A stretch of 64,000 nucleotides of DNA from Thunnus maccoyii (taxonomy: Eukaryota; Chordata; Actinopteri; Scombriformes; Scombridae). Below the pieces are notes generated by a model that worked only from the letters and a program-made list of their open reading frames with translations, made no database searches and had not been told where the DNA came from. Both the position numbers and the translations under genes were made by a program. Where the stretch lies: NCBI RefSeq assembly GCF_910596095.1, contig NC_056550.1, positions 9,973,501 to 10,037,500 on the forward strand. Reading direction: 5' to 3'. This document shows, piece after piece, positions 1-12,400 of the stretch; the stretch's first letter is position 1; each line of letters begins with the position of its first letter.

Positions 1-570
1 CATTCATACAAATGCTTACATACCTTCATTATTACATAATCGTTTGTCTTGATGGCCAGCACACTGAAAAATGATAAGAATGGCTTAATTTGCAATGGTA
101 ACAGGCATCAAGAGACTCTGGTAGTGACGTAAGCATACCCTGCGAGTACCTGAATAGGCCTGTGTGTATGTATAGACTGTGACACAGTGACTCATCATTT
201 TGCTCATAAGCCACTGATCTCTTTCAATTTCATCAATACACAGGATCTGATGTAACTATTCCCCTGGGCTACTGAACTAGGGCGAGTGTCTATGCAGGCA
301 AGCCAGCCTGGATGTCCGATATGATATGGAGAGCAGGTATGTCACTGGTGTTATCATCACCAAAATCACATCTATCACTCTTAAAAATCTTTTTTTTCCC
401 CCTCTTTCCCTCAATCTGTTGGAGTTACACCACTGGTTCCCATTTTTCTGTGGATAATTGTACTAAATTAGGCAACGTGCTGCCATTGAATTTGTGTGTC
501 ATCACCAAAATCATGTTGAGTTGTTTAAAAAAAACATGACAAGACTAAGAGTCTACAGCCAAGCTAGCGG
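1..570. other. Non-coding stretch, nothing recognised
   Basis: AT-rich sequence with only short chance ORFs on both strands. No splice-bounded coding segment, no RNA gene and no clear repeat structure could be seen. Confidence 0.4.
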
Positions 571-1085
571 CTCTGTGAAGCTGTGCATTACAAACTGAAT
601 GCTAACATCCACATGCTAACATGCTCAGAGTGAAAATGGTAAGCTGCTGATGTTTAGCAGGTATAATGTTATCAGGTTCAACATCTTACCATCGTGTTTT
701 AGCATGCTAGCATTTGCTAATTAGCACAAACACGGTAGTAGGCTGCAGCTGATGGCAATGTCATCAGTTTCGTTGATATTTGACCAAAGTATTGAACAAA
801 TTCAAATTTTGATCTGATGATGGTGCTGGATAACAAATTCAGGGATCACCAAAGTTATTATGATTCATCCTCTGGGGAATATGTGTGCTAAATTTCAAAT
901 TTGATGCCAATGCATCCAATAGGTGATGAGACAATTCACTCAAGTCCACAAATGTAAACCTTATGGTGGCATTAGAGGAAAAGTCGGGATCACTAAAGTC
1001 GATAGGATACATTGTCTGGGGACATGAATATATGAAAAAATATTTTTAAGTGTGGGCCTAAGTGGTGGACTGACTGACCAACAGA
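571..1085 (+). repeat. Dispersed 'TGCTAAC-rich' repeat, copy 1
   Basis: The stretch contains multiple TGCTAAC/GCTAGCAT words, then a body with 'gctgatggcaatg', 'ccaaagtattg' and 'aggatcaccaaag'-type phrases. The same order of phrases recurs at 3500-3815 and 45755-46395, in the same orientation. The three copies are diverged, so the family is old. It has no long ORF and no terminal inverted repeats that I can see. Such repeats are common in fish genomes; the class (SINE or non-autonomous DNA element) is not settled from one window. Confidence 0.6.
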
Positions 1086-1526
1086 CAGACCGACATCATT
1101 CATCTATGTATAACCGGTCAAATTTAGACTTCTTGCAGCCACTGAATTTGACTCAAATATGTTCACACAACCTTAAATATTTCAAACAAAAATTGTCCTG
1201 GATGTCAGTTAATAGACATTTTTCCTTTTATATTATGATGTAAAATGAACATAGTGTAGTGGGGATGTCTCTCTCTCCAGTTATCTATAACCAGTTTGTT
1301 TCTTTCAGTCATGTATTCTCTCTCAATGCTCCATCTTCTGCCTCTCTCTCTCTCTCTGTCTCTGAGAATCTTTCTTCTCCAATCTCTTGGTCCTTCCCTT
1401 TCTCATCTTTTTCTTCCACAGAGGGAGGGAGTTGTTATATAAACCTGTTGTTTCCATCGTCATTCACTGACAACAGAGCACAACATACTCTGACGCACAG
1501 ATACAGTTACAAAAATGCATGCACAT

Positions 1527-1550
1527 ACACACACACACACACACACACAC
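1527..1550. repeat. (CA)n microsatellite
   Basis: Uninterrupted CA dinucleotide run. A second run of similar length lies at 1676-1703. Confidence 0.9.
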
Positions 1551-2371
1551 GCTCATCTAGGTGCATTGAGTTTTAATCACTTGTCTTGACTCAGTAGTTT
1601 GTTTTTTTTGACTTTCATGTTATTCATAATGCTTTAGTCTCTGCATTATCTGGTTTGTGAAAATGTGCACTTGTGTCACACACACACACACACACACACA
1701 CACGCGTATGTTTAATGATACATAACCAAGTGGCAAACCCACACTTAGACACAACTACCTTACTTATGTAACTCAATTTTTGTATCTTACTTATGAATTA
1801 ACTAGTTCCTCTACTCCTCCTCTCACTCTCTCACTATGTGTTTCCTGTCTGTATCTGTCTCTCCCTCTGCCCTCCACGGTCTCTGTGACTGTAAGTGGTT
1901 AAATACAGCTCAAACATCATTGATCTGAAACCACAGAGTGCTCATTCTTCTGCTTTCACACTAAATTTGCATATCTGCACTTCTCCTTCTGTCTCTCTTT
2001 AGTTGCGTGTGTGAAGGCACAGCATGTTTGTGTGCATGGTTGCATGTTTTCTTCGTTGTGTTTCTGTTTCACACCTCAAGCAGCACGGGTAGCATGGACT
2101 CTTTACAGTGTGTGAAATGTGCAACTTTTACAGCAAAAAACACTGATATTAAAGACTTGGATCTGAAATTATAAAATTTTTGTAAACTGTAAATGTTAGA
2201 GACTGATTAATACATTTAAGGTGCATCACATATTATATGTATTACATATATTTTCACTCTGCTGATTAGAATTTTCATCTAACCTCTAATTAAAATACCG
2301 GATGGGATGGCATACAGTACAATTAAGGCATTTTTTTGGGTGTTTTTAAAATTAAAGGTCATGATGTTAGG

Positions 2372-2925
2372 GTGGGTGAGTGGAGCAGGTGGACCCAAAT
2401 GCAGAGACGGTAGGCAGGGACAATCCGATGCAGATATTTTTTAATGAAAAAGCAAAAAGTCATCGGGACAAACCAGAACGCAGAAGACACAAGAACATCG
2501 AACAAAAGCAGGACAGAAACAGACAACTCGACAAAGACCGAACTGAAAACTAGACTATAAATACACAGGAAGTGATTGCAAATGAAATACAGGTGAGGGA
2601 AACGAGACACAGGTGAGACACATGAAATAATCAAACACAGGAAGTAAAGTGACCAGACACAAGGAGGAAATATTACAAAATAAAACAGGAACTAAAGTAA
2701 ACAAACAGGTGACACGAAAAACACAGGAGGAACACACGAGGGAACAGAGAAAACCAAAACCAGGAAACAAATGCAACACAAATGAAAGAGCCCCTAAAAA
2801 AGTCCAACTAAAAACAGAAAAAGTCTGAGGGCATCAGAAGGATAACAAAAACCAAGGAAGTCAAAAGAACAAAAACACAAAGAGTCCAAGAAACAGAAAA
2901 AGTCCTGGTAGGACGTGACACATGA
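2372..2925. mobile_element. A-rich dispersed element, class unassigned
   Basis: About 550 bp of strongly A-biased sequence on the + strand. It begins with 'gtggagcaggtggacccaaa', continues with repeated 'acacaggaagtga', 'gacacaggtga' and 'aaaacaggaac' phrases, and ends near 'ggacgtgacacatgaca'. The composition and phrases match a non-autonomous element that I recall as very common in percomorph genomes. No terminal inverted repeat is evident, and the ORFs across it are shadows of the base bias. The class and exact ends are uncertain. Confidence 0.5.
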
Positions 2926-3499
2926 CAAGGGCTTAAAATTTATATTGCAGCATGCAGCTAAATTTCAAGGTCATATATGACTCATCTGTGGTTTCAAAGT
3001 CAGTGTAGTAATTTGGTAAATTATGGCTCACAAGAATCACAGCTACGGTTCTTTACAACACTCTAGTGTGAGATGTATTGGTATGAGTGATGGCTTCATT
3101 ACTAATGAGGTCAAGGAAACTGCCAGAAATCTTGTTTACTCCCTCTGAGCAGCACAAACAGGTCAGTTCCGGATATGCACACAAGACTAAAATCTCACTC
3201 TGTTCCACTGTTTCGTTTCAGACAAGGCACAACATAAGGGCTGGTCACACACCAGCAGACACACATGCATACACACCCAAACATGCACACACATGCACAC
3301 ACCAAACATAAGCGGTATAAGCACAGGCTTTGTATATTTCAAGTTAAACCACTTCAGCATGCAGAAACATTTAATAACAGTGAAACACCATTATTCTTTG
3401 ATAGACAGTGTTAATGCTGGATTGCCTAATATGCTAAGAAACCTTTGGACTTTTTTTTTAACAAAATTAGTTTAAGAGTGTGAGATTACACTGCACATT

Positions 3500-3815
3500 A
3501 TCAAGTTTAGCATGTTAGAATCTGCTAAAAGGCACTAAACTTAGGGCTTAAGTGCAGCTGAGCCTGATAGAAAAGTGACTAGTTTTGCAGATATTTGGTT
3601 ATTAACCACAGTAATTGGCCAAATCTGAGTTTTGATATTTGGAAAGGTTAGGGGATCACATTGCAATCCATTGAATAGTTGTCAAGATAATTCACCTAAA
3701 ACCATAATATGAACCTCATTGTGGTACTAGAGAAAAGGTCTGAGGATCACCAAAGCCAATAGGATACATCCTCTGGGCACTATGGATATCTGAACCAAAT
3801 TTCATGGCAATCCAT
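3500..3815 (+). repeat. Dispersed 'TGCTAAC-rich' repeat, copy 2 (partial)
   Basis: This shares with copy 1 (571-1085) and copy 3 (45755-46395) the ordered phrases 'ctgctaaaaggcactaaac', 'gcagctgagcctgat', 'gttttgcagatatttg', 'gatcaccaaagccaa' and 'ttcatggcaatccatc'. It lacks the most TGCTAAC-dense 5' part, so it is truncated. Confidence 0.55.
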
Positions 3816-5211
3816 CAGAAAAACTACATTCGAAATAAAAAGATCTGTGAAGTTGACTATTACAAAATAACTATTGTCAATTTAAGTAAAGCACATTTGG
3901 CTTGTTGTCTAAATCATGAGTCATTATAAGGCCTTTGCTTACATGACAATTGTCTTTATGATCTGATTTTAATATTGACTGATGAATTTCAGGTGGACAT
4001 ATTGTGTTTTAAAATGAACCCTTCAAATGTTGATATTTCTAAAGACAATCTACAAACAACAGATGTGTAGGTCACTATACAGATTTATTTGAGATATTTT
4101 AGATTCTCCATTTAAAGAAATCCCACCTAAAAATCATCTTGTCTGGCTTTACAGCAGCCTACAATATATATCAACTGTCAAAATGGCCAACAAAATAGTC
4201 ATCCATAGCTCGATGCAGTTCATCTTCAAACTTTCCCAAGGATCTTGTTTGCTCCTTTGGAATCCCCTGTTTTATAGCAGGTAGCAGTTGCCATTACAAC
4301 TGAAACTTAAAGTATCTAGTGCTCAGGCAGTTAGTATCTAACACTCACTAAAAGTATCAAGCACTCATTACCGAAACGTGGATAGAAAGAGAAAACCCAT
4401 GGCCAGCGGTGCAAAAAAGAAAACAGCTTTGCTGGCTGACGCCTTAAAGTGTGCTAAGATAACAGATTTATTTAAGCAGTCTGCAGGATAGTGGTAAAGA
4501 TGCAGAAACATCAGAAGAGTGAGCAGGGAGCAGGTGCTTTGTTATGTTTACATGTGCTGTGAATTAAAGCTAAATGAACTGACTAAAGAACAAAATGTTT
4601 TGTTAACCTTGGGGTTTCAATGCTAGAGTCCCACTGCATGTTTGACCATTTTCGAAGGTTTAACTAGTCAGACTTAGTGCACAAACATTTGGAGAAGTTT
4701 ACGCTAAATTTCTCTAAAATGTTTTATAAAATAGTCATCAGCTTCGACGTAAATGGGTAAAATAAATATGTAAATTTGGTCATTTTCTTCTAAGCTACTC
4801 TATTCTTTCGCATTATGGCCAATAAGGTATATGATATTTGATAGCCAGCCCAGCAATAAAAATGATTTGTGAACAGAAAAAAACAGGTAAACATGACTCT
4901 GAACAAGAAAGGGAATGGATGGAGGCGGAGGGAACCAGCACAGAACCAATTAGAGGAGCGTGCACAATTGAATGTTACTGTGTGACTGTGAAGTAAATTA
5001 GAGTACAGTATATCATTCATAAAATCAGGTATGACGACGGGCCAGTGCTACTGAACAATAGAGTTTAAAAGTAATTGAAGTATAGATATATTTGCGCTTG
5101 ACAGCAAATTCCCGGGCTGCTTTTTGTTGCCAGTCCGCCCCTGTTCTCTGGGAAAAAGTGCACCGCTAATGTCAGTTAGCAGGCTGGTAGCTAATTAGCT
5201 GCTTAGCTGTA
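3816..5211. other. Non-coding stretch, nothing recognised
   Basis: AT-rich sequence with short chance ORFs only. No exon-like block was seen, and no repeat was recognised with confidence. Confidence 0.35.
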
Positions 5212-5430
5212 GCACATTAAACAGCATGGAAATGTACCTGCAAATGTCACTGTGGTCCAGTTAGTCACTGGTTTGGTCTTTGCTCTTCAAAATCCCTGTT
5301 AGCGACACACTGTCTGTCCATGACTTGTAGCTACAGCAGTTTGTTTACTTTGTCTCTGCTCTGTACAGTGTAACACCGGTAGCCTGCCGGCTAATGTTAA
5401 GAAGCTAAATCAAACAAACATTGGCTCCGA
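5212..5430 (+). repeat. Direct repeat copy A flanking a transposase relic
   Basis: About 217 bp running from 'aaacagcatggaaatgtacc' to 'ttggctccg'. It is repeated in the same orientation at 6901-7118 with scattered substitutions and a small 'ctacag' duplication in copy B. The transposase relic lies between the copies. Confidence 0.8.
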
Positions 5431-5736
5431 CACACAAGATTGTTCCAGCACAGTACATCTACTCACATTTCAACGAAAACAAAAATAGAAAGGCGTCAGA
5501 AAAAAACAGAACAGTAATCAATACAATATATAGCTGTAAATTCATGGAAACAAAAATAAATATATTACAATTACAGTACAATGGTAAATAGTATTGTAAG
5601 GGATTGTAAGGGATGGGATGGATGGTTTATGGAACCTGCCCTCTGTTAGGGTCTGGCCACATCAATTCATCCATATCACAAGCCATGTCATCCCTGGCTA
5701 GGCAACAGGGAAAATATCACCTTGCGAGCTTAACTC

Positions 5737-5786
<50 letters not shown>
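5737..5786. repeat. (AACT)n tetranucleotide microsatellite
   Basis: About twelve perfect AACT units. They sit exactly where the adjoining transposase homology stops, so the array marks the broken end of that relic. Confidence 0.9.
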
Positions 5787-5787
5787 G

Positions 5788-6536
5788 ATTTCTGAGTTTA
5801 ACTCTGTTCCTCTCAAATGTAACCCTGTACAGCTGCTTCATTGTAAGTTTGTGTTCACATAAGATGCAGCAGAGTGTTGATATACTGACACAGTTGATAT
5901 TATGGAATGTTATGTGATCTGCGATGATTTACTCTTTTAGTTGTTGTAGGCGGATGGTGTAGTTTGCCAACACTATATTGACAATGGCCAGTTCCTGTTC
6001 ATGGGTGAACAGACGTTGTCTTCCACCCTCAGGAGGTCGTCTGGCAATTCTGTAGAAAATGCAAGAACATAATGTCATTGGTTAGGTTTTTTTTTACATA
6101 CTGTGCTGTCATACTGTACACAGTAACATCATAACTATATTACATGTACTTCACAGCACTATGCCTATTTTTTGTTCACTGAGGAACATAGACCTAATAT
6201 TGTAGAACTACATTGTATTGTACTGTGATGCAGATTGATGTGCAACAATTACATAGGTACAGTCTAGTGTAGAAAGTTGAAGACATACCTGTTCTTCAGT
6301 CTAAATGTCCATATTATGGATGCTACCATGTAGTGACTCAGGTTGGGCTGGACTCTCTGCCCAGCCTCCCTCATTGTCAGGCCATTATTTATGACATGGT
6401 CCACCAAAGTGGCCCTGATGTCATCGGAAATATGTGTCCGTATATTGCCTGGTCCACTTCTTTGATCTTGTCCTCGTCCTCCTCCTACTCCTCTCTCTCT
6501 TCCTCTTCCTCTTCCTCTCGGTCTCACTGCCTCCAT
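5788..6536 (-). pseudogene. IS630/Tc1-superfamily transposase relic (5' part)
   Basis: Read on the - strand, the first block (6536 down to about 6293) starts with a basic Gly/Arg-rich leader. It continues into a helix-turn-helix-like segment containing IRATLVDHV, MREAGQRVQPNLS and VASIIWTFR. A gap that looks like an intron follows. A second block (about 6055-5788) shows GGRQRLFTHEQELAIVNIV, then an in-frame stop after LQQL-K-E, and further family-like sequence (ISTLC, MKQLYRVTFERN). These match the N-terminal part of a two-exon transposase family common in fish, as I recall it. The DDE catalytic half is absent and the homology ends at the AACT array. The gene is therefore dead: truncated and stop-containing. 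Confidence 0.75.
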
Positions 6537-6900
6537 GTTTGCAAAGTTCTCACAAAAGAGGTGAGCTTATCTGAGGTCTATTTGTAGTGCCAAAGCTCAG
6601 ACTGATTGGTGTTCAATTAGTGTATAAGTGTTTTCGTGTGTGTGGGTGTTGACAGTTTCAGATGTTTTGCATTTTGAGTGGAAGTTTTATTCCCAATGAT
6701 TGCAAGAGATTTCATTCCTGAACAAAGTGTCTTATGTAAGAAATTGTGTAGTGTTTTTCAAGAAGTGTGTTGCAAAATTGCAAACAAAGTGCAAAGCAGC
6801 AAATGTATTTGTACTTTTGGTGCCTTCGTTTTTTGGTTACAAAAGTTTTTGGTTTTGATGCCAATTGCATTCACTTTCAGTGTGTATGCAATTGGCAGCA
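6537..6900 (-). mobile_element. Probable 5' flank of the same transposon
   Basis: Upstream of the relic's start on the - strand lies sequence with the phrases 'caatgattgcaagagatttc', 'gcaaacaaagtgcaa' and 'tgcaattggcagcagt'. I recall these as the 5' non-coding part of this transposon family. It ends where direct repeat copy B begins. No matching inverted end survives on the other side. Confidence 0.45.
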
Positions 6901-7118
6901 GTAAACAGCATGTAAATGTACCTGCAAATGTCACTTTGGTCCAGTTAGTTGCTGGTTTGTGCTTTGCTCTTCAAAATCTCTGTTAGCGACACACTGTCTG
7001 TCCATGACTTGTAGCTACAGCTACAGTTTGTTTACTTTGTCTCTGTTCTGTACAATGTAACACCAGCAGCCTGCCAGCTAATTTTAAAAAGCTCAATGAA
7101 ACAAACCTTGGCTCCGTT
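6901..7118 (+). repeat. Direct repeat copy B flanking a transposase relic
   Basis: Second copy of the repeat at 5212-5430, same orientation, about 90% alike by eye. It shares 'gcgacacactgtctgtccat' and 'ttgtttactttgtctctg'. It begins immediately after the transposon 5' flank. Confidence 0.8.
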
Positions 7119-8246
7119 ACCCCCCACCCCCACCCCAATTTGTAAGGAACAAAGATGAAATGATGAGACTGTCAACAGACAAGTTTAAAATGCATGTGAA
7201 GTATGTAATTCTAGATGCAAAATAAAATAAAACAACAATTGTCAGGCTGTTTGTAAATGTGTGTGCACCCTGATGTATCAGCACAAGTGTACTGACAAAC
7301 CTGGTGAGGCTAGAAGCACACAAGTCAGTGTTTTGCTGGAGGACATCTGACCTTTATTATTGTATTTTTCTGCACGTTTTCCCTTTTTCTCCCACATTAG
7401 AACAGCTAATTCCTCTCACACTGCGGTTCTTGCTGCTGTTTACTCCCACTGTTGGCCTGGGGAGAGTGTAAACAACATTTCTTCTCTGATGCACATGGAC
7501 TAGCGCCAGCTACTTTGTTTTTACCTGTCCAGGAGTAGCTTCACATGGAGAAAACTTAGAATTTCACACTATCTCCCCACACCCAGCCACCAGGTATCCC
7601 AACCAATCTATAGGAGTTACGAGTGCCATGACAAGGGCAATCCCTCACTGGCTTCTCAGCTGTTATCACTGCTAAGGTGGGCCAAGGACAAGGAAGAAGA
7701 GACTACAAATGGATCTAAATCATTTTACTGGTTGATGGAACTGCTTACATTTATCTAACACCAGAAAAACTGAATTGACCAGGTGGCATAGGTTAACAAG
7801 CATTTACACACATGTTCCACTGGTAATATTCACTGGTGGGAAGTTGGTGAGGGATCATGCAGTTGTTGCTGCACTAGTGAAACTTCTGTTGAGAGGAGGT
7901 AGGTTTGGATGGAAGGCATAAGCCTTTGCATATGTCCCTGCCAAGATTTATTTGCATTTTAATGGCAAATTTTGAACATATATCTATCATGATATATCAA
8001 CCTATCTGCAAATAAATAACAAATCTAAGTTTTCCAGCAGTTTCACATTATTTACTTAAGACAGGTATTTCAGAGTATTCCATTGTGTCCTCTGCCCAAT
8101 CAATAATATCTCTGTATATATACTAACAATAATTGCTACACCGAAGAATCCTTGATACTCGAACATCAAATGAGTGATGAAGGAAAAAAAAAGGACTCAT
8201 TACACTGTGTACAGTACTGCTATAAATATGAAAGATTGGCTCTCCT

Positions 8247-8247
<1 letters not shown>
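7119..8247. other. Non-coding stretch, nothing recognised
   Basis: This holds a short C-rich run at about 7119-7137 and otherwise unremarkable sequence. No exon-like or repeat structure could be supported. Confidence 0.35.

Positions 8248-8300
<53 letters not shown>
8248..8300. repeat. (GA)n microsatellite
   Basis: About 26 uninterrupted GA units. The Ser/Leu-rich ORFs across it on the - strand are artefacts of the repeat. Confidence 0.95.
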
Positions 8301-8302
<2 letters not shown>

Positions 8303-8469
8303 TAGATGTAGGGAAATGAAGTGAGAGCAGAGGGAGAAAACAGTGAGAGACTTTCTACCTCCAGCCTGGTGGCAATCTCCATCTCTCATCTAGAAAAACA
8401 CACCCACACAACACCTTATTATGACCTCTCTCTCTCTGTCTCTGTCTCTCTCTCTGCTTCATTCTCACA

Positions 8470-8560
8470 GTCAAATTCAAATTTGCTTTATTGACACGAA
8501 TGTCATAACAACAATAGTGCCAAAGCACAGTATATCCTATGTGTGTGTGTGTGTGTGTGT
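8470..8560. repeat. Short dispersed repeat ending in (TG)n
   Basis: The phrase 'tcaaatttgctttattgaca' followed by 'gccaaagcacagtata' and a TG run resembles a short LINE-tail-like repeat frequent in fish. The assignment is from memory only. Confidence 0.4.
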
Positions 8561-10584
8561 CTCATTTATGTCTTTCTGCTTCTGTTTCCTCTCTCTCTCT
8601 GAAGCTCACACAGAGAGAGGGAGATCCAAAATAACTGAATGGTGCGCTCTAGTGGCTACAAGTTGAAGCTTTGACCTTACCCCATATGCAGCACTCATGT
8701 CTTCCCCTGCCTCTCCCAATTTCCCAGATAGTGTAGCTTTTTGTACCTTTTCCACCTTTTGTCATGCATCAGCATCCGTCTTCTCCTATTTTCTTGTTCT
8801 TACACTCTACTGTGCACCTTCTATTTAATCCTGTCCTACCTCATCTTCTCTTATAGCAGTTTTCTGTACCCCACACTAATCTAGATGTTATAAAACTAGT
8901 CCTTCCAAGTGCTTCAAAGGGTCTATTCATTTATTTTATGTATCCCTTTACTGTATGTAATGGTATAAAACGATCAAGCTAAAGAAAGTTAACACAGGCT
9001 TCACCTAGATGGATTCTTAAATTCTTACCAACCACTAGAGGGAAACAGAGCTACATATTTGTTAATACAAGAGAAGGTTCAAGTCTGCATATACATTCTA
9101 CACACTGAAGTAAAGCACAGCATACACTATGCAGGCAGGAAACTTAGCAATACAGTACCAGAGCATTTATTTATCTTATGCATATTTACAAGGATGATGA
9201 CTGTTAATTTAAGTTTAGCCATAAAGTCTGGTTTTATCTATCAGTCTTGGTCCTTGTGATTAATGGCTACTTAAAATGGGATTTTATGAGTACAAGATTT
9301 GGTTGAGGATTACTGTATGTCCACTGTATGTCTCATCAAAACACAAAGTACAGGAGTGTTATGTTACAGTTTTTTTGAACAGTTTAACCCACAGTCTTTT
9401 ACAGTTTAGATATGCTCATGATAGCATTCATATCTATTAGAAATATGATGTTTGGATGTGACTAGTTCTGTTAAAGCTTTTAATTTTCTGACCAGGCCGG
9501 TTTTTCAACACTTTGTACCTGGCAGAAGTGCTCTTTTTCTCAGCTACACAAACAAAACCGTGTGATACTTTTCACATTTCATCAGCTCCACCCAAGGTGA
9601 GGTGAGAGGTGAGTGTCTATCTAAGTTATTATCATAGTAATTAGTTGCATTCATTCATTTCCTCCACTGATGTATCTGATGGGAACAGGCATCACCTGTA
9701 CTGGACATATGAGCTTTGAGGGAACACCCAGTCTCTTATCAAATGTCATTCATCTGTTCAGTCTGTTCAAAATATTCCACAAGTTGTTTTGTAATACTGT
9801 CCAAACATTTACCTTCTTTTTCTCAACCTGTTTGTCTACTTCTATTTGAATTTGGAATTCCCGTTGTAACTTCACTCAGTGTACAGCACACACGATTACA
9901 GGCGAATAACCTGCTACTGATAACAGCCATTGTCTTGCTCAAGTGGAGCAGCTTTGTTACTGGCCATTCCCAAAAAGGAACTGTTAATAAAAATTGTCCA
10001 ATGCCAGGTGATAGATGAAAGAAAAGGTAATTAATAAAAGAGAAACAAAGAAAATTTAGGCCCGTTGAAAGTTTATTTATCCTGTTCTGTGACTCTGTGA
10101 TAGAGACATCCTGTCCAGATCATTTCTAAAGCATGTTTATGTGCTGTGTTAGGAAACATTAAGATATGTAGCCATATGTGAAGAAAGAGAGGAAGAGGGA
10201 GAGCTCTCTGATGAAAAGTAATGATATGTTTTCCAGGTGATCCATATGAAGTGCTTTCATTCAATTGGTTGGTGACCTGTACTGTGTAGAACTGCTGAAG
10301 CACAGGGAGGTGCATCCATTCACTGTGAGTTTAAGGTGGGGCTTTTTTCTGCTGACATAGACACTTTCACTGTGCACACGGAGGAGAGAGGCCTGACAAA
10401 AACCCTCTATTATTCTGCCACAGATTAAAAAAACTAAGGTTGTTTCAATCACTGTAATCAATCCAAATCACCAACAGCAGGCCTAAACTGCATGCAGCTC
10501 TCCGGTGCACTTAATAAAGAGTGTGACATTATATTAGAGAACATTCTGCACATGGCTAATTTGAACTCATGCCATACAAAAGTT
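8561..10584. other. Non-coding stretch, nothing recognised
   Basis: Two kilobases of AT-rich DNA with ORFs of 100 codons or less and no recognisable domain, splice-bounded exon or repeat. Confidence 0.35.
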
Positions 10585-10970
10585 CTGTGCAAAGGTTTTA
10601 GGCACTAAAAGTAAAGTGAGGATGCTTTCAAAAATAATGCCGTGTATAGTTTTATTTATCAGATAAGTTCGTGCAAAGTGCAGTAAACAGAAGAAACCTT
10701 AATGACATCAATATTTGGCACGACCACACTTTTCCTATAAAACAGCGCCAGTTCTCCTCAGTACACTTGCACAGATTTTCTGAGTACTTGGTAAGTAGGT
10801 TGTTCCAAACATTGCTCTTCTTATCACGGAAGATTTTCATGACTCTGGCTGTATGTTTGTGATCGTTGTCATGCTGCAGAATAAAATTGGGACCAATCAG
10901 ACACCTCAATGATGGTATTGCATAATGGTTAAGAATCTAAATATCTAAAGTGCCTAAAACTTTTGCACAG
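10585..10970 (-). mobile_element. Internally deleted Tc1-like transposon
   Basis: The 22-bp ends are inverted: 'ctgtgcaaaggttttaggca' on the left, and 'tgcctaaaacttttgcacag' followed by TA on the right. This is the classic Tc1 arrangement with a TA target. Between them, on the - strand, is a short coding relic with FILQHDND-H-KHTARV, a corrupted form of the Tc1 transposase motif around the second catalytic Asp. At 386 bp it retains only a fragment of an element that is normally about 1.6 kb, so it is non-autonomous. Confidence 0.8.
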
Positions 10971-11224
10971 TATTGCATGTCCCTTGTATATAGCAAATTT
11001 TCATAGCATATTGTGTGACAGACTCCTCTGTCACTGGCAGTGACTAGAATCAGTGAGAGTAGTTGGGAAGTATTCTAAGGCTAGTCTAGTGGATGCACAC
11101 ACTTGACTGGTCTAATATTTCACAAATAAGAGTCACAAATATTTAAGTTGGAGAAATTCATTTTTCTTGATTTATTTTCTGTAATTTAACATTAGTACAA
11201 TATATTATGTTCTAATTTATTTTT

Positions 11225-12400
11225 ATCCCTGTACCCTAAACTCTGTCTGTCTGTCTCCTGTCCTTCATGTATCTCTTGAACCGTTCATCTGATCGACACC
11301 CACACTTGGTGGGTGTATGGCTGGGAACCCAAGGGAATGCAATGTCAAATTTGGTGTAATTTGGGCACACAATACGTTGAATATTAATAAACTTAATATT
11401 AACTCTGTGCAGGGGCAGGGCGGGGCTTCAGGGCTCTGCTGACTGACTCCAGCATGTCAGGGGGAGACCAGAGACAAGGCATGACACGAGTCCAAAAAAG
11501 TACTCTAAAAAGAGAAAAGAAGACAGCGAAAAGAGAGCTTTTTATCAAGAGTGGACACTCTCAATCGGTGTCTAGATAGAGAGCATAGCGTTAGCAGCAC
11601 ATTTAGCAGATCAGCAGTGACTACACAGGAGATGTTCAGGTACATTGTTGAGCGTAGGTCACCTGCGTTTTGGAGGCATTAAGAGCCCAATACACAATAA
11701 CTGTAGTTACGTGCATAAAACAAAGAATATACTTTTCACGGACAGTTCAAAACCAGTTTGTCTCTTATGTTCTGAGACCGTAGTGATTGTGAAGCGCCAC
11801 TACAGACAAACCACAAATCTTTGGAGCAATCATAGCATGAACAACACCTTTGGCAGATCAATGAAGCGTTGTGACTACACAGGAGGCGTTCAGCTACATT
11901 GTTGAGCTTAGGTCACCCACATTTTGAAAGCGTTCAGAGCCCAATACACAATGACTGTAATTATCCACATAAAACAAAGGAAATATTTACCACGAGCAGT
12001 TCAAAACCAGTTTGTCTCATATGTTCTGAGACCGTGGAGATTGTTAAGTGCCTCTACAGGCAAACATACCAGCTCAAATCTGAACTGAAGGCACAGAAAA
12101 TAGGAACAATCTAAGAGCCCAGTATGACTGATCCGCTTTATTTTAGGATGCACATTATTTTATTTTTAAATGCAGCCCTTATTTTACTTGAAACGAGAAC
12201 ATTTATTTAATATTAGAGTACTTATTATTTATAACATCTGTGTATAATCGATTGTTAGTTTCTTTCATCTTGTTGGTGTGTTTACTCATTCACACCTCAC
12301 ATCAACTGTATTCATTTTCTATGCGCTGAAGTAGCTGCTGGAGCAATCGGCTCGTTCCGAACTGGCACGTTTTGAATAGGCGCTGCAATAGTTTGAGCCC
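11225..12400. repeat. Fish dispersed repeat with an internal tandem duplication
   Basis: It opens with 'ctgtctgtctgtctcctgtc', then 'ttgaaccgttcatctgatcg' and 'acttggtgggtgtatggctg', phrases I recall from a widespread fish repeat. It closes with 'gttccgaactggcacgtttt'. Two tandem units of about 250 bp occupy 11582-12070. Sequence related to both the tandem units and the closing motif recurs at 51480-52245, so this is a family present at least twice in the window. No transposase or reverse transcriptase was seen. Confidence 0.6.
11582..12070. repeat. Tandem duplication, two ~250-bp units
   Basis: Unit 1 is about 11582-11829 and unit 2 about 11830-12070. Anchors such as 'gactacacagga' (11619 and 11873) and 'cagttcaaaaccagtttgtc' (11743 and 11997) are both 254 bp apart. 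Each unit carries a short ORF of similar sequence (11645-11905 and 11899-12114), but neither resembles a known protein. Confidence 0.85.

Noticed and set aside
8123..8389. Ser/Leu repeat ORFs on the - strand
   Set aside because: Artefact of the (GA)n microsatellite.
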